64,000 nucleotides of DNA from Siphonodentalium dalli (Eukaryota; Mollusca; Scaphopoda; Gadilida; Siphonodentaliidae): positions 55,921,949 through 55,985,948 of the forward strand of contig CP136065.1 of NCBI GenBank assembly GCA_032622095.1, written 5' to 3'. Position numbers and translations under genes: made by a program. Position 1 is the first letter of the stretch. Every line of letters starts with the position of its first letter. The notes under the pieces were generated by a model, which saw only the letters and a list, made by a program, of their open reading frames with translations, was not told the origin of the DNA and searched no databases. This document shows, piece after piece, positions 61,047-64,000 of this stretch.

Positions 61047-61302
61047 CAGTAATGCCCTAAGTAATTGACTACTTAACCACAGCAGAATTATGGGTAATTT
61101 TTCAGGATTTAGTCGGAAATATGGCTTGTTGCCATTCATCGGAACTCGTCGTGATATGGCTTTGGTGCTAAAATGACGTTAAACCCCAATCAATCAAGAG
61201 AGCTTTCCGATGAATGGCAACAAGCCATATTTCCAACTAAATCCTGAAAAGATACCCGTAATTCTGCTGTGTTTAAGGAGTCGATTATTTAGAGCATTAC
61301 TG
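61047..61302. mobile_element. M1 MITE with SINE-like tail in its loop
   Basis: TA at 61045-61046 and 61303-61304. The usual loop is replaced at about 61146-61199 by CTCGTCGTGATATGGCTTTG, GTGCTAAAATGACG and TTAAACCCCAATCAATCAA. The latter resembles 3' tails of molluscan SINEs. The outer arms remain alignable. Confidence 0.82.
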
Positions 61303-61708
61303 TACTTGAGGGTTCATTTAGCCACATATGGCAAGGATTATTTCTGCACTAATATTTGCAGTTGTCAACAGTCGTAGTGACTCTTTATGACACACCAAGC
61401 ATGGAAATAACTCAAATTTTTGTACCTGTCAAAAAGACAGGCACAAAAATCGGTCATTAATTGTTTTGTGCCAGTAATAGAAATTTTCCAAGTATATGCT
61501 ATCTGTTATGTTTCTTGGGCATTTTGTCAAGAGAGCCCACACGATGTTTGTTTTCATGTCTGAATACTCTAGAGGCACACATAAGTAAATACATGTCTTA
61601 TCAAGCCATATTGAGAATAAGTAGTTTTAAAAACATGCAGTTATATTAATGTACAACTAACTAATTTATTATCTCACACATTTTGAATCAACAAAGAAAT
61701 ACAGCATA

Positions 61709-61925
61709 CAGTAATGCCCTAAGTAATCGACTTCTTATCCACAACATAATTATGGGTAACTTTTCAGGATTTAGTCGGAAATATGGCTTGTTGCCATTCA
61801 TCGGAAAGCTCTCACTGAGAGCTTTCTGATGAATGGCAACAAGCCACATTTCAGACTAAATTCTGAAAAGTTACCCATATTTCTGCTGTGGTTATATAAG
61901 GAGTCGATTACTTAGGGCATTACTG
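61709..61925. mobile_element. M1 MITE
   Basis: 217 bp between TA at 61707-61708 and 61926-61927. The loop AGCTCTCACTGAGAGCT is a perfect inner hairpin. A small TATA insertion lies in the right arm. Confidence 0.88.
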
Positions 61926-62273
61926 TATTTATCAGTGTATAACAGTATGATAATACATGTTCATAAATGGGCTTTTTGACCAGTCATGACCGGATGCTTA
62001 TTTCCAGACTTAACGCACACTATGCTATCCACCGGTTATTGACCATATTTAGGTCATATCAGTGTTTTGTTTTGATTGTCGCACGATATGACAATAGAGT
62101 AGGTCAACTCAAGTGGAAACGAGTGAGAAAGTGTGGTTAAAAATATAGGATTAAAGACCAAGACTTGGATTGTCTCGCTCGACAAAATGTGGGTAAGAAC
62201 TATAGGTAAGACCAAGTGTGGACAAGCTGTGTAGCAATCAAAACAAAATGCTGATACAACATAACTATGGTTG

Positions 62274-62527
62274 CAAGCCTTGAAATAGGGTGTCCGTCAT
62301 TTGCAGAATGAGGTCCCCAGAGGGTGAATTTAGTGATGCTACCCCGCATAGTGGGCTAGCATCACCAAATTCACCCTCTGGGAACCTCATTCTGATGAGG
62401 TGTAAGCAGAATGAGGTCCCCAGAGGGTGAATTTGGTGATGCTAGCCCACTATGCGGGGTAGCATCACTAAATTCACCCTCTGGGGACCTCATTCTGCAA
62501 ATGACAGACACCCTATTTCAAGGCTTG
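62274..62527. mobile_element. H1 MITE, short form
   Basis: CAAGCCTTGAAATAGGGTG and its exact inverse bound two back-to-back palindromes, the same layout as 25705-25956. The flanks (TATGGTTG left, TATAATGGTTG right) suggest an imperfect target duplication. Confidence 0.85.
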
Positions 62528-62637
62528 TATAATGGTTGCTAACCCAGTTCAATCAGAATATCCTGCATTGGTGTGTTTTGACTCAGATTTTTTTTTTGGC
62601 TGTGGCTCAAAGTTTGAATTTCATTTTAGAGGTTTAA

Positions 62638-62855
62638 CCCATTCACGACGGGAGCAATGCTGGTGCAGCATTACAGATCCTGTGCCAGTGCATTCTCTTA
62701 TATATGCAAGTCTCCCATAGTGAGCCTCGCATATACATGTATAAGAGAATAGACTGGCTGTCAAGGTAAATATTTTTGGCCAATGTATTCTCTTATATAT
62801 GTGAGGCTCCCAGTGGGTTTTCGCAAAATTTCAGGAAGCTCCAGTCATGGAAGGG
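62638..62855. mobile_element. PB2 MITE, short copy
   Basis: TTAA at 62634-62637, TTAC at the right. CCCATTCACGACGGGAGC begins; the inverse of CCCTTCCATGACTGGAGC ends. 218 bp; the first hairpin is complete, the second cut short at CCCAGTGGG. The GGTAAATATTTTTGGCC spacer is intact and serves as the empty-site comparison for 23784. Confidence 0.8.
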
Positions 62856-63297
62856 TTACAGAAGCCATGCTCGTTTAATATATTGTACAGTATATAATGA
62901 CTGAAAAATCAGATGAGAATTTTGATAAGAGTTAACATGATAAAATTCAGTGTAGTTGCCACAACCCTGTTAAATAGCGTCCGCTATTGGCTGAGTCGGG
63001 GCAAAACGATATTTCATCTGCTAATTTTCTTAGCTGAGGCAAATATCAGAACCTGCCAATATTTTGTGTAAAATTAAAATAAATTGATGCAAAATTGCAT
63101 TAGTGTTGCACTGTGGAAGTCTGCAGAGTGCAAAATTAGATTGTTAAATGTTTTGTTTCAGCTCTTGTTCGAGAAGATACCTCAAGAACTGGATGAATTT
63201 CTGGGCTCAGTACATCACCTAATCTTTTTTATCTGTTCGCTTGTATATATGCGTCCTTGTTTTTTGTAAACTCATCTTCTTGTATTTTTTCTTGCAG

Positions 63298-63345
63298 GTT
63301 TGATCAGTTACACAGAATACTTATTCCTGCTTTGTGTTCTGACTA
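63298..63345 (+). CDS. MICU3: MICU3-like protein, exon 4
   Basis: The 48-nt exon between TTTTTTCTTGCAG and GTAAGTG. The first two bases complete Gly153, then LISYTEYLFLLCVLT and one leftover base. GLIS(Y/F)(T/S)EYLFLL is the strongest family signature here: it opens the first EF-hand lobe in the MICU2/MICU3 clade, where MICU1 has a different sequence. Strong splice sites on both sides. The calcium-binding loops and the rest of the protein lie beyond the right edge. Confidence 0.9.
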
Positions 63346-64000
63346 GTAAGTGGTAGAACAATATCATCAAAAACAATCATTTTAACCAGGTCTGACTCAT
63401 GTGCAAATCTTACTTTTTGTCCGATTTGTGCATAATGTGCAAATCAAGTTATATGGTTTCAGTATGAAATTTTATATACCTACCAAATAGCATTTCTTTT
63501 GAAATACAGTTATTTATTTTTTACTTTTTTGACATCAATTGATGCCATGAATAATCAGTTTCCAAAATAAAATGATTTTATTGAGTTTGAAAAAGGTTTA
63601 AAAAACAATCAAAGTAATCAATAAAGGTCCATTTTTGGTTAAAAAAAAATACAGTAATGCCCCAAATAATCGACTCCTTATACACAGAATTATGGGTAAT
63701 TTTTCAGGAATCGGAAATATGGCTTGTTACCATTCGTCGACTAAATCCTGAAAAGTTGCCCATAATTCCGCTGTGGTTAAGGAGTCGATTATTTAGGGCA
63801 TTACTGTAGCTCCTGCTGAATAATATTGAATACTCTTGCTTCAACATAAAAATGAAACATTAGGTGAAATTATGGTCTTTACACTGATATAATTTTATGA
63901 TAAGCAGATAAAACTCTATTTTCACATTATATGCAAATCGGACTGTATAGTCAGATTTGCACGTCAGCTTGATCTGTTAACCGTTTAATAATTCTCACTG
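63346..64000 (+). other. Start of MICU intron 4 (partial)
   Basis: Begins GTAAGTGG. Apart from the M1 copy at 63652, only AT-rich sequence without recognisable features is seen. The window ends inside this intron. Confidence 0.7.
63652..63805. mobile_element. M1 MITE, loop deleted
   Basis: 154 bp between TA at 63650-63651 and 63806-63807. The central hairpin and part of both arms are gone (GGAATCGGAAATATG joined to ATTCGTCGACTAAATCC). Outer repeats CAGTAATGCCCCAAATAATC are intact. Confidence 0.85.

Larger units (their letters stand above)
39116..63297 (+). other. MICU intron 3 (about 24.2 kb)
   Basis: GTAAGAC to TTTCTTGCAG. It is packed with PB1 (six copies), M1 (seven), H1 (five) and PB2 copies plus two tandem arrays. 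Stretches with nothing I recognise: 39.81-40.51, 40.9-41.84, 42.28-43.2, 46.07-46.59, 48.07-50.46, 52.05-52.44, 53.94-55.13, 55.26-56.69, 59.84-61.04 and 62.86-63.29 kb. Confidence 0.75.

Overview
The window looks like AT-rich metazoan nuclear DNA. It has one intron-rich gene, no bacterial-style coding density, and a heavy load of short non-autonomous transposons. A SINE-like tail near 61.15-61.20 kb ends in an 'ACGTTAAACCCCAATCAATC'-type sequence, and similar tails are common in molluscan genomes. A lophotrochozoan, probably a mollusc, is therefore my best guess (inference, not proven).

Gene. One protein-coding gene is well supported: the 5' part of a plus-strand mitochondrial calcium uptake gene (MICU family, MICU2/3 clade, most like MICU3). 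I place four exons at 11468-11677, 27851-27986, 39005-39115 and 63298-63345. They splice in frame (phases 0, 1, 1, 1) and encode 168 residues: an Arg-rich mitochondrial presequence, then the RFQQFASLEVHG...MTPQDFLESVT block, then LFRNLHSNGLISYTEYLFLLCVLT. The gene continues past the right edge. Introns are about 16.2, 11.0 and 24.2 kb.

Layout. 1-11.3 kb is intergenic, with a minisatellite, a SINE, the first TTAA element and two foldbacks. 11.3-27.9 kb is exon 1 and intron 1. 28-39 kb is intron 2, with a hAT-like MITE and a dead LINE. 39-63.3 kb is exon 3 and intron 3, the densest repeat region. 63.3-64 kb is exon 4 and the start of intron 4.

Repeats. Most recognisable intronic structure comes from a few small inverted-repeat families. 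PB1 (TTAA-flanked, CCCTTTACCCAACA ends) has eight near-complete copies. PB2 (TTAA, CCCTTTCATGACGGGAGC ends) shares its internal hairpin with PB1. PB3 is TTAA-flanked with CCCTTTCTTTACTAAAT ends. M1 is a near-perfect palindrome of about 213 bp with TA target duplications. H1 has 8-bp target duplications and carries one or two short palindromes. H2 is a hAT-like element with an exact 8-bp duplication. Several are nested, and two nests retain recognisable empty-site evidence.

Most unusual structure. The 3' part of MICU exon 3 and its splice donor are tandemly repeated directly downstream, about eight donor-bearing copies in 39.05-39.80 kb. A 214-bp M1 hairpin ends only 37 bp before the same exon. 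A second striking structure is a foldback of about 0.58 kb at 45.4-46.0 kb whose arms carry facing arrays of a 31-bp unit.
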